Part shown: positions 44,365-52,207 of the stretch, piece by piece
Layout: every line of letters starts with the position of its first letter
Numbering within the stretch: position 1 is the first letter of the stretch
Source of the DNA: Flavobacterium saliperosum
GTDB lineage: Bacteria; Bacteroidota; Bacteroidia; Flavobacteriales; Flavobacteriaceae
DNA length: 64,000 bases
Assembly: GCF_900100625.1 (NCBI RefSeq)
Contig: NZ_FMTY01000001.1
Coordinates: 558,001 to 622,000, forward strand
Direction: 5' to 3'
Translations under genes and position numbers: made by a program
The notes under the pieces: model-generated
What the model was told of the DNA's origin: nothing
Seen by the model: only the letters and a program-made list of their open reading frames with translations
The model's database searches: none

Positions 44365-45411
44365 CTATACATCTGCCCAATGTTCCTCCATAAAATTGTG
44401 GATTACGATGGGAAACGGGTATTTTTTCAATTCCTCAACCCCTAACGCCTCCTGAACGATTGCATCCGCCTCGACTTGCCAAAACCGGATATGCAAATGC
44501 TGATGCGAAAGCTTGTGAATGATTTCATTATGATGCAACGGTCGGATGTTTTTCGGCGTAAAACCAAAAGAATGTAAGGCTATCAACCGAACCGCTTCCT
44601 CAAAATCAACCTCCTGAAGCGTTTCCAGTAACGGAAATTCGTATAAATTATGCCAAATGCCTTTAGCGGTTCTTTTCTGAATCACCGAATTACCTGCACG
44701 GTCCTTTATAATAAGATAGTTGAAATACCGATGAACCACTTTGGTTTTCTTCCGCTTTACGGGAAGTGTATCGACTTTTTTGTTCTTTAAAGCCAGACAA
44801 CTTCCGTTGAAAATACAATTACCGCAATCCGGATTCTTCGGCACACATTGCAACGCACCAAATTCCATCATCGCCTGATTGAATTCGGACGCTTTGCCTT
44901 TCGGCAATAATGAGGCGGCCAATTCAAAGAATTCTTTTTTCGCTGCCGCAGATGAAATATCGGTTTCCACATCAAAATAACGTGACAAAACGCGATACAC
45001 GTTTCCGTCCACAACAGGAACCGCTTCGCCGTAAGCAATCGAAGCAATAGCGGCGGCCGTATATTCCCCCACTCCTTTAAGTTGTAACAAACCTTTATAG
45101 GTGCCCGGAAATTTTCCGTTTAAATCGAAAGCGATAACTTTTGCCGTTGCATGCAGGTTGCGCGCCCGGGAATAATATCCCAATCCCTGCCAAAGTTTCA
45201 GCACCTGCTCTTCATCGGCAGCAGCCAAATCAAAAACGGTAGGAAAGGCTTCTGTAAATCGCAAAAAATAAGGCAATCCCTGCGCCACACGCGTTTGCTG
45301 CAACATGATTTCGGAGAGCCAAATGGGGTACGGATTGGAAGTTTTTCGCCAGGGCAAATCACGTTTTTCGCGTAAATACCATTGAATTAACGAGTTAGTA
45401 AAATTCATCAT
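44365..45411 (-). CDS. mutY: A/G-specific adenine glycosylase
   Basis: A 348-aa repair enzyme that removes A opposite 8-oxoguanine. LSEIMLQQTRV holds the catalytic Glu, the helix-hairpin-helix is LKGVGEYTAAAIAS and the catalytic Asp lies in VVDGNVYR. The iron-sulfur loop is C-x6-C-x2-C-x5-C (CVPKNPDCGNCIFNGSC). The C-terminal NUDIX-like domain that recognises 8-oxoG follows. Two Met codons at the start are equivalent. It diverges from the HU gene. Confidence 0.97.
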   Translation of the reverse strand: MMNFTNSLIQWYLREKRDLPWRKTSNPYPIWLSEIMLQQTRVAQGLPYFLRFTEAFPTVFDLAAADEEQVLKLWQGLGYYSRARNLHATAKVIAFDLNGKFPGTYKGLLQLKGVGEYTAAAIASIAYGEAVPVVDGNVYRVLSRYFDVETDISSAAAKKEFFELAASLLPKGKASEFNQAMMEFGALQCVPKNPDCGNCIFNGSCLALKNKKVDTLPVKRKKTKVVHRYFNYLIIKDRAGNSVIQKRTAKGIWHNLYEFPLLETLQEVDFEEAVRLIALHSFGFTPKNIRPLHHNEIIHKLSHQHLHIRFWQVEADAIVQEALGVEELKKYPFPIVIHNFMEEHWADV

Positions 45412-45467
45412 AAAAAATTGGTAAACAAAAATAAAACTTTATGTAATTAAATTTTAATCGATTAAGG

Positions 45468-45499
45468 TTGAAAAATTGTTTTTTTAATTCCTATATTTG
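45468..45499 (+). promoter_or_regulatory. Promoter of the HU gene
   Basis: TTG at 45468-45470, 21 bases, then TATATTTG at 45492-45499, a TAnnTTTG box. The start would be near 45506, 34 bases before the ATG. Confidence 0.7.
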
Positions 45500-45539
45500 C
45501 ACACTCAAAAAATTACACATCAATATAAAACGAAAGAAA

Positions 45540-45833
45540 ATGACGAAAGCAGACATCGTAGCGAAAATTTCTGAGAAATTGGGTCTTGAAAAAGGAGACG
45601 TTCAGGCGACAGTTGAGTCTTTTATGGACGAAGTAAAAAACTCTTTAGAAACTGGAGACAATGTATATTTAAGAGGTTTCGGAAGCTTCATTATCAAAAC
45701 GAGAGCTGAAAAAACCGGAAGAAACATCTCCAAAAACACTACAATCAAAATCCCTGCTCACAATATTCCAGCTTTCAAGCCGGCGAAAATTTTTGTTGAT
45801 GGAGTGAAAACGAATACGGAAGCAAAAAATTAA
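45540..45833 (+). CDS. HU-family DNA-bending protein
   Basis: A 97-aa nucleoid protein: MTKADIVAKISEKLGLEKGDVQATVESFMDEVKNSL, then the HU arm (GFGSFIIKTRAEKTGRNISKNTTIKIPAHNIPAFKPAK). The ATG at 45540 is the correct start; an upstream frame start at 45468 overlaps the promoter. The position next to mutY and ssb is conserved in flavobacteria (often named himB). Confidence 0.95.
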   Translation: MTKADIVAKISEKLGLEKGDVQATVESFMDEVKNSLETGDNVYLRGFGSFIIKTRAEKTGRNISKNTTIKIPAHNIPAFKPAKIFVDGVKTNTEAKN

Positions 45834-45864
45834 CTAATTTATTAATCACTAAACACTACAAGTT

Positions 45865-45957
45865 ATGCCAAGTGGTAAAAAAAGAAAAAGACATAAGGTA
45901 GCTACTCACAAACGTAAAAAGAGAGCGAGAGCTAACCGTCATAAGAAGAAAAAGTAG
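45865..45957 (+). CDS. 30-residue basic ribosomal-type protein (AURKAIP1/COX24-like)
   Basis: A very small frame coding MPSGKKRKRHKVATHKRKKR then ARANRHKKKK; over half of its residues are Lys, Arg or His. The pattern KKRKRHK..THKRKKRARANRHKKK resembles the AURKAIP1/COX24 family (mitochondrial mS38, mycobacterial bS22), a peptide buried in the small ribosomal subunit. It follows HU by 31 bases and precedes RNase G. The stop codon lies inside the terminator hairpin. Confidence 0.8.
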   Translation: MPSGKKRKRHKVATHKRKKRARANRHKKKK

Positions 45958-45974
45958 TTTAAAACTACTTTTTT
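45949..45974 (+). terminator. Terminator overlapping the end of the 30-aa gene
   Basis: AAAAAGTAGTTT and AAACTACTTTTT stem with a 1-base centre, followed by T-rich sequence. The TAG stop codon is inside the first arm. Confidence 0.8.
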
Positions 45975-46248
45975 CTTTTTACAATTAAAAAGTTCATTGA
46001 CAACGGGAATTTAGAAATCAGAAATCAGAAATCAGAATTTGGAAACTTTCAAAAGAAACTATAGTTGTAGTTTTAATCAATAAGACCCTTTATTCTAACT
46101 TCAAATTTCTAACTTCTAAAATAACCCACCGGGTACAATACCTGTAAAATTATTGTTTAATCCATCTGTACGGATTGAATGTAGAATTCAGAATTCGGAA
46201 CTTAGAATTTTTCTAACTTCTGATTTCAAACTTCTACTTTTATAAAGT
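45975..46248 (+). other. Spacer before RNase G with short A/T repeats, no gene
   Basis: About 270 bases without a coding frame. It holds 'gaaatcagaaatcagaaatcag' (three AAATCAG-type units near 46015), a short CCACCGGGTACAATACC region, and several 'gaattcagaattcgg / aacttctgattt' words also found in other spacers. It appears to be dispersed repeat material. Confidence 0.55.
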
Positions 46249-47820
46249 ATGGATAAAAATGTACACATTTTGAACAAAGAATTAATTATTCGAACCAGTT
46301 CAGATGCCGTAGATTTTGCCTTATTAAAAGATGGAAAACTAATTGAATTGCACAAAGAAGAAGGTGGCGAGGAAAAGAACGGATTTCAGGTAGGTGATAT
46401 TTTTATCGCCAAAATCAGAAAACCGGTTCCGGGACTAAACGCCGCGTTTGTTAACGTAGGTTTCGAGAAAGATGCATTTTTGCACTATCACGATTTAGGA
46501 CCCAACCTCTCTTCAATGATCAAATTCATTAAACTTGTAAGCGCAGGTAAACTAAAAGATTTCTCCCTAAAAAACTTTCCTTTTGAACCGGAAATAAACA
46601 AGGATGGTGCCATCAGCGACGTGCTGAGTGCCAACCAGTCTATTCTCGTTCAGGTAGTCAAAGAACCGATATCAACCAAAGGTCCGAGAATAAGCTCAGA
46701 GCTTTCCCTGGCCGGAAGATACGTGGTTTTAGTTCCTTTCTCCGACAGGGTTTCGGTTTCACAAAAAATCGAATCCAAAGAAGAAAAAGACCGATTAAAA
46801 CGACTGGTGCAGTCTATCAAACCAAAAGGATTTGGTGTTATTGTTCGCACAGTAGCAGAAGGCAAAAAAGTGGCCGAACTGGACAAAGACTTGCAAAACT
46901 TGCTCGACAAATGGACGGCAACCTGCAAAAGAATACCAACCGCTCATCATCCGTCACGCATTTTAGGAGAAGTAAACAAAGCTTCTTCCATATTACGCGA
47001 CGTATTTAACGACACCTTCACGGGAATTTATGTCGATGATGAGGATTTGTATTATCAAACTAAGGACTATTTGCAAGAAATAGCGCCTTCTAAAGTCTCG
47101 ATCGTCAAGCACTATCAGTCGAGAGACTTGCCTCTTTTTGAGAAGTATAACATAGAACGACAAATAAAAACGTCTTTCGGAAAAACGGTTTCCATGAGTA
47201 AAGGGGCTTACCTTATCATAGAACACACGGAGGCTTTACACGTTATCGACGTTAACAGCGGTAACCGATCCAATAAAGCCACCAATCAGGAAGACACCGC
47301 ACTGGAAGTGAACATGATTGCCGCCGCAGAAATTGCACGACAACTCAGACTTCGCGACATGGGCGGCATTATTGTAATCGATTTTATTGATATGCAGAAT
47401 CCGGACAATCGTAAAACACTCTACGATTTTCTGAAAGAGGAAATGAGTGACGACAAGGCGAAACATAAGATCTTGCCCCCTAGCAAATTTGGATTGATTC
47501 AAATTACTAGACAAAGAGTCAGACCCGAAGTGAATATCAAAACAAGAGAAGAAGATCCCAACAACGAAAGTGGGGAAATTGAAGCTCCGATATTAATAAT
47601 TGATAAAATAGCGGCTGATCTTGAACGAATTATCAAAGACCATAAAAAGGTTGTCCTAAATGTACACCCTTTCGTGGCAGCATACCTTACTAAAGGTTTT
47701 CCATCCGTACGTTCAAAATGGTTTTTTGAACATACCAAATGGGTAAAAATCATACCGCGTGACGCTTACACGTTCCTCGAATACCATTTCTTTGACAAAC
47801 AGGGAAATGAGGTTCGATAA
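46249..47820 (+). CDS. rng: Ribonuclease E/G
   Basis: A 523-aa endoribonuclease for rRNA and mRNA processing. The S1 domain starts KNVHILNKELIIRTSS..., with GLNAAFVNVGFEKDAFLHYHDLG; the catalytic centre holds the Asp residues in HVIDVNSGNRSN and IIVIDFIDMQNPDNR (Mg-binding). The zinc-link cysteines of E. coli RNase E are not clear. Length fits RNase G, without the long scaffold of RNase E. Confidence 0.95.
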   Translation: MDKNVHILNKELIIRTSSDAVDFALLKDGKLIELHKEEGGEEKNGFQVGDIFIAKIRKPVPGLNAAFVNVGFEKDAFLHYHDLGPNLSSMIKFIKLVSAGKLKDFSLKNFPFEPEINKDGAISDVLSANQSILVQVVKEPISTKGPRISSELSLAGRYVVLVPFSDRVSVSQKIESKEEKDRLKRLVQSIKPKGFGVIVRTVAEGKKVAELDKDLQNLLDKWTATCKRIPTAHHPSRILGEVNKASSILRDVFNDTFTGIYVDDEDLYYQTKDYLQEIAPSKVSIVKHYQSRDLPLFEKYNIERQIKTSFGKTVSMSKGAYLIIEHTEALHVIDVNSGNRSNKATNQEDTALEVNMIAAAEIARQLRLRDMGGIIVIDFIDMQNPDNRKTLYDFLKEEMSDDKAKHKILPPSKFGLIQITRQRVRPEVNIKTREEDPNNESGEIEAPILIIDKIAADLERIIKDHKKVVLNVHPFVAAYLTKGFPSVRSKWFFEHTKWVKIIPRDAYTFLEYHFFDKQGNEVR

Positions 47821-47826
47821 AAAACC

Positions 47827-47860
47827 AAAACCGCCCGTTGTGAAACGAGGCGGTTTTTTT
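47827..47860 (+). terminator. Terminator of RNase G
   Basis: AAAACCGCC and GGCGGTTTT with inner pairs, followed by a T-run, 6 bases after the stop codon. Confidence 0.88.
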
Positions 47861-47891
47861 ATGTGTCATTGTGAAAAAATCGAAGTAGTCT

Positions 47892-47988
47892 GGAGCTGTT
47901 TCCCGCTATCCGCTCTATCTTTTTTGCAGTACAATGGTTTATGAACAAGCCTTGCCAAGCAAAAAAGGATGCCGCTGCTATCGGGGCT
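47892..47988 (-). repeat. Dispersed flavobacterial intergenic element, copy 2
   Basis: On the minus strand it starts AGCCCCGATAGCAGCGGCAT and ends AGCGGATAGCGGGAAACAGC. It begins 1 base after the tadA stop codon, in sense. The end words match the copy at 20256. Confidence 0.7.
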
Positions 47989-47989
47989 A

Positions 47990-48430
47990 TTAGCGTCGCT
48001 TTTTAAAAAATGCCTTCATTAAATTACCGCATTCCTCTTCCAGTACACCACCAACCACCACCGTTTTCGGATGCAATTGTGTGCCCATTTTTACAAAACC
48101 GCGTTGGTCGTCCCGCGCACCAAACACAATTTTCGTGATTTGCGACCAATACAACGCGCCGGCACACATCTGACAAGGTTCGAGTGTGACATACAACGTA
48201 CAGTCCTTCAGGTATTTTCCACCCAAAAAATTCGCCGAGGAAGTAATCGCCTGCATTTCCGCATGGGCAGTGACATCGTTCAGCAATTCGGTTAAATTAT
48301 GTGTGCGTGCTATCACACGATTGTCAACCACAACAATGGCGCCAACCGGAATTTCCCCTTTTTCAAAAGCGACTTCCGCTTCCTGCAGGGCTTTTTTCAT
48401 GAAATACTCGTCAGTGAAAATATTTTCCAT
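47990..48430 (-). CDS. tadA: tRNA adenosine deaminase
   Basis: A 146-aa zinc deaminase that converts A34 of tRNA-Arg to inosine. The zinc and proton-shuttle motif HAE is in VTAHAEMQAI and the cysteine pair in PCQMCAGAL (P-C-x2-C). ARDDQRGFV and the basic C-terminus KAFFKKRR fit TadA. A related guanine or cytosine deaminase is the alternative. Confidence 0.93.
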   Translation of the reverse strand: MENIFTDEYFMKKALQEAEVAFEKGEIPVGAIVVVDNRVIARTHNLTELLNDVTAHAEMQAITSSANFLGGKYLKDCTLYVTLEPCQMCAGALYWSQITKIVFGARDDQRGFVKMGTQLHPKTVVVGGVLEEECGNLMKAFFKKRR

Positions 48431-48468
48431 AGAAACAAAAATACAATTTCATATTGTACATTTGTACT

Positions 48469-50238
48469 ATGTCCGAAAAACTCTTGCAAAACATCCAAAA
48501 CCCAACCGATTTACGGAAACTCACTCCGGAACAACTGCCTGTTTTGGCAAAAGAACTCCGCGATTTCATCATTGATATTGTTTCCCGAAAAGAAGGGCAT
48601 TTGGGCGCCAGTTTGGGCGTAATCGAGCTGACCATCGCTTTGCATTACGTATTCAACACCCCGGATGACCAACTGGTATGGGACGTGGGGCATCAGGCGT
48701 ATGGACACAAAATCCTAACCGGACGAAGAGATGTTTTTCACACCAACCGACAGCTAAACGGCATTTCCGGTTTTCCCAAGCGCAGTGAAAGCGTTTACGA
48801 TACGTTTGGCGTCGGGCATTCATCTACCGCCATCTCAGCCGCATTGGGCATGGCTTTGGCTTCGAATCTTAAAGGAGAAACCGAAAAACAACACATTGCC
48901 GTTATCGGAGACGCATCCATCGCTTCGGGTATGGCATTTGAAGGTTTGAATCATGCCGGAGTTACCGATGCCAATCTGTTGGTTATCCTTAACGACAACG
49001 CTATAGGCATCGACCCAAGTGTGGGTGCCTTAAAAGACTATCTGACAGCAGTAAAAGCAGGCAAAAACCCGAAAGACAACAACATGATGAAGTCGTTGAA
49101 TTTCGAGTATTCCGGACCCATTGACGGACACGATTTTGACGCACTACTGAAAGAATTACACCGATTAAAACATAAGAAAGGACCAAAATTCCTTCACATC
49201 ATTACCACCAAAGGCAAAGGCATGCAATTAGCCGAAGAAGATCAGGTGAAATACCATGCTCCCGGAAAATTTGATGCTGCCACCGGAGAAATCCATCCCA
49301 AATCGGAAGAGCATTTACCGCCGAAATTTCAGGATGTTTTCGGTCATACCTTAGTGGAATTGGCACAACAAAACGAAAAAATTATCGGAATCACACCGGC
49401 CATGCCCACCGGTTCTTCGATGAAATTCATGATGGACGCCTTTCCGGAAAGAGCCATCGATGTGGGTATTGCCGAACAACATGCCGTAACTTTAGCAGCC
49501 GGAATGGCTACACAAGGCATGGTGGTTTTCTGCAACATCTATTCTACCTTCATGCAGCGGGCCTATGACCAATTGATTCATGACGTCGCTTTGCAGAATT
49601 TACCGGTAATTTTCTGCCTGGACCGAGCGGGATTGGTAGGTGAAGACGGTGCCACTCATCATGGCGCATATGATTTGGCCTATCTGAATTGTGTCCCTAA
49701 TATGATACTTTGTGCCCCAAAAGACGAACTGGAATTGCGCAACATCATGTACACAGCCCAACTTGGACTGGAGCATCCGATTGCGATTCGGTATCCCCGC
49801 GGAAGAGGAATCATCCAAAACTGGAAACAGCCCTTTGAGAAAATCGAAATCGGAAAAGCCAAACAACTTCAGAAGGGATCTGAAATCGCGATACTGTCAA
49901 CAGGTTTCATCGGAAACAATGTAACAGCAGCATTAAGTCTGACTCACAATTCCGACTTATTTTCGCATTATCATTTTCCGTTTGTAAAACCTTTGGACAC
50001 CGATACGCTGAAAGAAATCTGCGAAAACCACCAACACCTTATCACCATTGAGGATGGGACTGTCGTGGGCGGCTTCGGAAGCCTGGTTGCTTCTTTCTGT
50101 ACCGAAAACAGCTGTTCCGTTTCTGTAAAAAAACTCGGAATTCCCGATGCTTTTATCGAACAGGGAACCGTTTTGGAACTACAACAAATTTGCGGTATCG
50201 ACGTTAATAGTTTGAAAACCATTTTCTCAAGTCATTGA
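48469..50238 (+). CDS. dxs: 1-deoxy-D-xylulose-5-phosphate synthase
   Basis: A 589-aa TPP enzyme that joins pyruvate and glyceraldehyde phosphate, the first step of MEP isoprenoid synthesis and also a source for thiazole. TPP motif GDASIASGMAFEGLNHAG...LNDN, substrate segment WDVGHQAYGHKILTGR, and GIAEQHAVTLAAGMA are intact. The ATG at 48469 fits the family; a TACATTTG promoter box ends only 4 bases before it, so the mRNA may have almost no leader. Confidence 0.98.
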   Translation: MSEKLLQNIQNPTDLRKLTPEQLPVLAKELRDFIIDIVSRKEGHLGASLGVIELTIALHYVFNTPDDQLVWDVGHQAYGHKILTGRRDVFHTNRQLNGISGFPKRSESVYDTFGVGHSSTAISAALGMALASNLKGETEKQHIAVIGDASIASGMAFEGLNHAGVTDANLLVILNDNAIGIDPSVGALKDYLTAVKAGKNPKDNNMMKSLNFEYSGPIDGHDFDALLKELHRLKHKKGPKFLHIITTKGKGMQLAEEDQVKYHAPGKFDAATGEIHPKSEEHLPPKFQDVFGHTLVELAQQNEKIIGITPAMPTGSSMKFMMDAFPERAIDVGIAEQHAVTLAAGMATQGMVVFCNIYSTFMQRAYDQLIHDVALQNLPVIFCLDRAGLVGEDGATHHGAYDLAYLNCVPNMILCAPKDELELRNIMYTAQLGLEHPIAIRYPRGRGIIQNWKQPFEKIEIGKAKQLQKGSEIAILSTGFIGNNVTAALSLTHNSDLFSHYHFPFVKPLDTDTLKEICENHQHLITIEDGTVVGGFGSLVASFCTENSCSVSVKKLGIPDAFIEQGTVLELQQICGIDVNSLKTIFSSH

Positions 50239-50279
50239 AAATGTTCATTTTTGCACCAAATTTAACCTAACGACTTATC

Positions 50280-51233
50280 ATGAATTGCTTAAAAACCTAC
50301 TTTTTAGGACTAATTTGTATTATTTCCTTTCAGCAAAGTTTTGCACAGGACATCATCAGGACTTCAGCACCGGACACCATCAAACGATGGAAGGGTAAAA
50401 ACATTGTTGGACTCGACTTAACGCAGGTTTCTTTCGTAAACTGGAGTGCGGGTGGTGAAAATTCGATTTCAGGGATTTTAAAAGGTGCTTTTGTGCGCAA
50501 GTACACCAAGAATCGTTTCGTTTGGCATAACGAGCTTATTGCGCGTTACGGACTGAACAAACAAGACGGAAGAGAGTCGAGAAAAACCGATGATGCGATT
50601 CAACTGAATTCGACTGCCGGATTTAAAACCGATTCCATTTCCAATTGGTATTACTCGGCCAAATTTAATTTCAACACACAGTTCACCAACGGATATGCTT
50701 ATCCTAATACGGAATTGGCCATTTCCAAACCATTTGCGCCAGCCTACATCTTTTTGGGTGTTGGTGCCGAATACATTAACAAGGACGATGGTTTTAAAGC
50801 CTATTTTTCACCGTTAACCCAAAAAACAACCTTGGTTTTCGACGAACGTTTGGCAGACCAAGGTGCCTTTGGGGTAACCAAAGCCAATTATGATGCCGAT
50901 GGAAACCTGATCAGCCACGGAAGACATTCGAGAACCGAACTTGGAATCTTACTTACCAATCAGTACAAAAAGGAAATCTTTAAGAACATCAATCTCGATC
51001 ACCGTCTAACACTATACAGCGATTACATCAATAATTTCGGCAATATCGATGTCGACTGGCAGTTACAGTTTGATATGGTTGTGAATCAATACGTGAGAGC
51101 AAGTGTCGCCACACACCTGATTTACGATGACGATATCAAATCCAAAGAAGATCTTGACGGTGTTCAGGTAACCCGTGGTCCAAAAGTACAGCTGAAACAA
51201 ATTCTGGGAGTTGGTTTAAGTTATGTATTTTAA
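50280..51233 (+). CDS. DUF3078 family outer-membrane protein
   Basis: A 317-aa exported protein with a signal peptide (LKTYFLGLICIISFQQSFAQ) and many amphipathic strands, ending with aromatic GLSYVF as in outer-membrane barrels. NWSAGGENSISG is a DUF3078 signature. Function unknown. It starts 41 bases after dxs. Confidence 0.88.
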   Translation: MNCLKTYFLGLICIISFQQSFAQDIIRTSAPDTIKRWKGKNIVGLDLTQVSFVNWSAGGENSISGILKGAFVRKYTKNRFVWHNELIARYGLNKQDGRESRKTDDAIQLNSTAGFKTDSISNWYYSAKFNFNTQFTNGYAYPNTELAISKPFAPAYIFLGVGAEYINKDDGFKAYFSPLTQKTTLVFDERLADQGAFGVTKANYDADGNLISHGRHSRTELGILLTNQYKKEIFKNINLDHRLTLYSDYINNFGNIDVDWQLQFDMVVNQYVRASVATHLIYDDDIKSKEDLDGVQVTRGPKVQLKQILGVGLSYVF

Positions 51234-51321
51234 TAGAAAAAATCTTACATTTACATTTTTAATTTAAATTCGAAAACTATAGACACAGAATAACAACGAA
51301 ACCGCAACAACTACACAACAA

Positions 51322-52146
51322 ATGAAACTTATTATTGACCAACTTAAAGAGTGCATCAGGTCGCATCCGGATGTTCTCAACAGTTCCATTGGCAACACGC
51401 CAAGCTGGAAAAGAACGCAATGCATTGTACTCGCACAAATCATTTCGGATGCCCTTCTAAAATCGGAAGTGCTGAAAGGTTCCAAAACAAACCATAAGGC
51501 CGCATCCATTTCGTCTATGACACTGCAAAGAATATTCAGTGATTCCTATACCGAAAAGGTAAACCCTGACCTACGGTTTTTAAAAACGCTGGACAAGTTG
51601 GCCATTTTCTTAGGATACACCTCACTGAACAATTTTCTTTCCCATCAGAGCGAAAAGGAAAAAGAAACAGAAGTACTGGAGAGCAAAAAGCAAACGGAAG
51701 CTTTTGAAAAATTGATATTCGGGTATTGCCAGGAAAGCTTCAAATGCCTTCAGAATCTTCCGGCCATCAATTGTGGGGAACTATCCAATTATGTATTTGA
51801 TGACGGTCCTTTAAAGAAGCGGATAAAAAAGGCGCTTACCAAATATTCCAACTACAACATCCTGATCAGCAACATAGAAAACAAGGCCACTTTTACCATT
51901 AGCGATTTTAATATGGTTACAGTAGAAGAGGATTTGGTCGTACTGTCGGTAACGGAATCCTGGCACTTTGAATGGAAAAGCGCTAACGACAACGAAGTTA
52001 ACCGCTATAACAAAGAAAACCGTCAAAGTTATTTCCTGAAAGAGCGCGACGGAAAATGGAAAATATGGGACAACCACAACCCCGATTACAATGAATTAAT
52101 TCTGGAAGTTAAAAAAGCGTATTCAACACAAGATCTTTCCGTTTAG
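51322..52146 (+). CDS. Hypothetical cytoplasmic protein with helical N-terminal domain
   Basis: A 274-aa protein. Residues 1-110 are a helical domain seen in various Bacteroidetes proteins, with 'SISSMTLQRIFSDSYTEKVNPDLRFLKTLDKLAIFLGYTSLNNFL', which looks like a DNA-binding or signalling domain. The C-terminal 110 residues are beta-rich (VTESWHFEWKSAND, SYFLKERDGKWKIWDNHNP) and may be a small ligand or IMS-type fold. No named family is recognised. Confidence 0.7.
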   Translation: MKLIIDQLKECIRSHPDVLNSSIGNTPSWKRTQCIVLAQIISDALLKSEVLKGSKTNHKAASISSMTLQRIFSDSYTEKVNPDLRFLKTLDKLAIFLGYTSLNNFLSHQSEKEKETEVLESKKQTEAFEKLIFGYCQESFKCLQNLPAINCGELSNYVFDDGPLKKRIKKALTKYSNYNILISNIENKATFTISDFNMVTVEEDLVVLSVTESWHFEWKSANDNEVNRYNKENRQSYFLKERDGKWKIWDNHNPDYNELILEVKKAYSTQDLSV

Positions 52147-52159
52147 AGTCGGTTAAATA

Positions 52160-52191
52160 AAAAAAAGGGAACCAAATGGTTCCCTTTTTTT
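52160..52191. terminator. Bidirectional terminator
   Basis: AAAAAAGGGAACC, a 4-base loop and GGTTCCCTTTTTT, between the convergent genes at 51322 and 52208. Confidence 0.9.
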
Positions 52192-52207
52192 ATTATTAAT
52201 CGATAGC

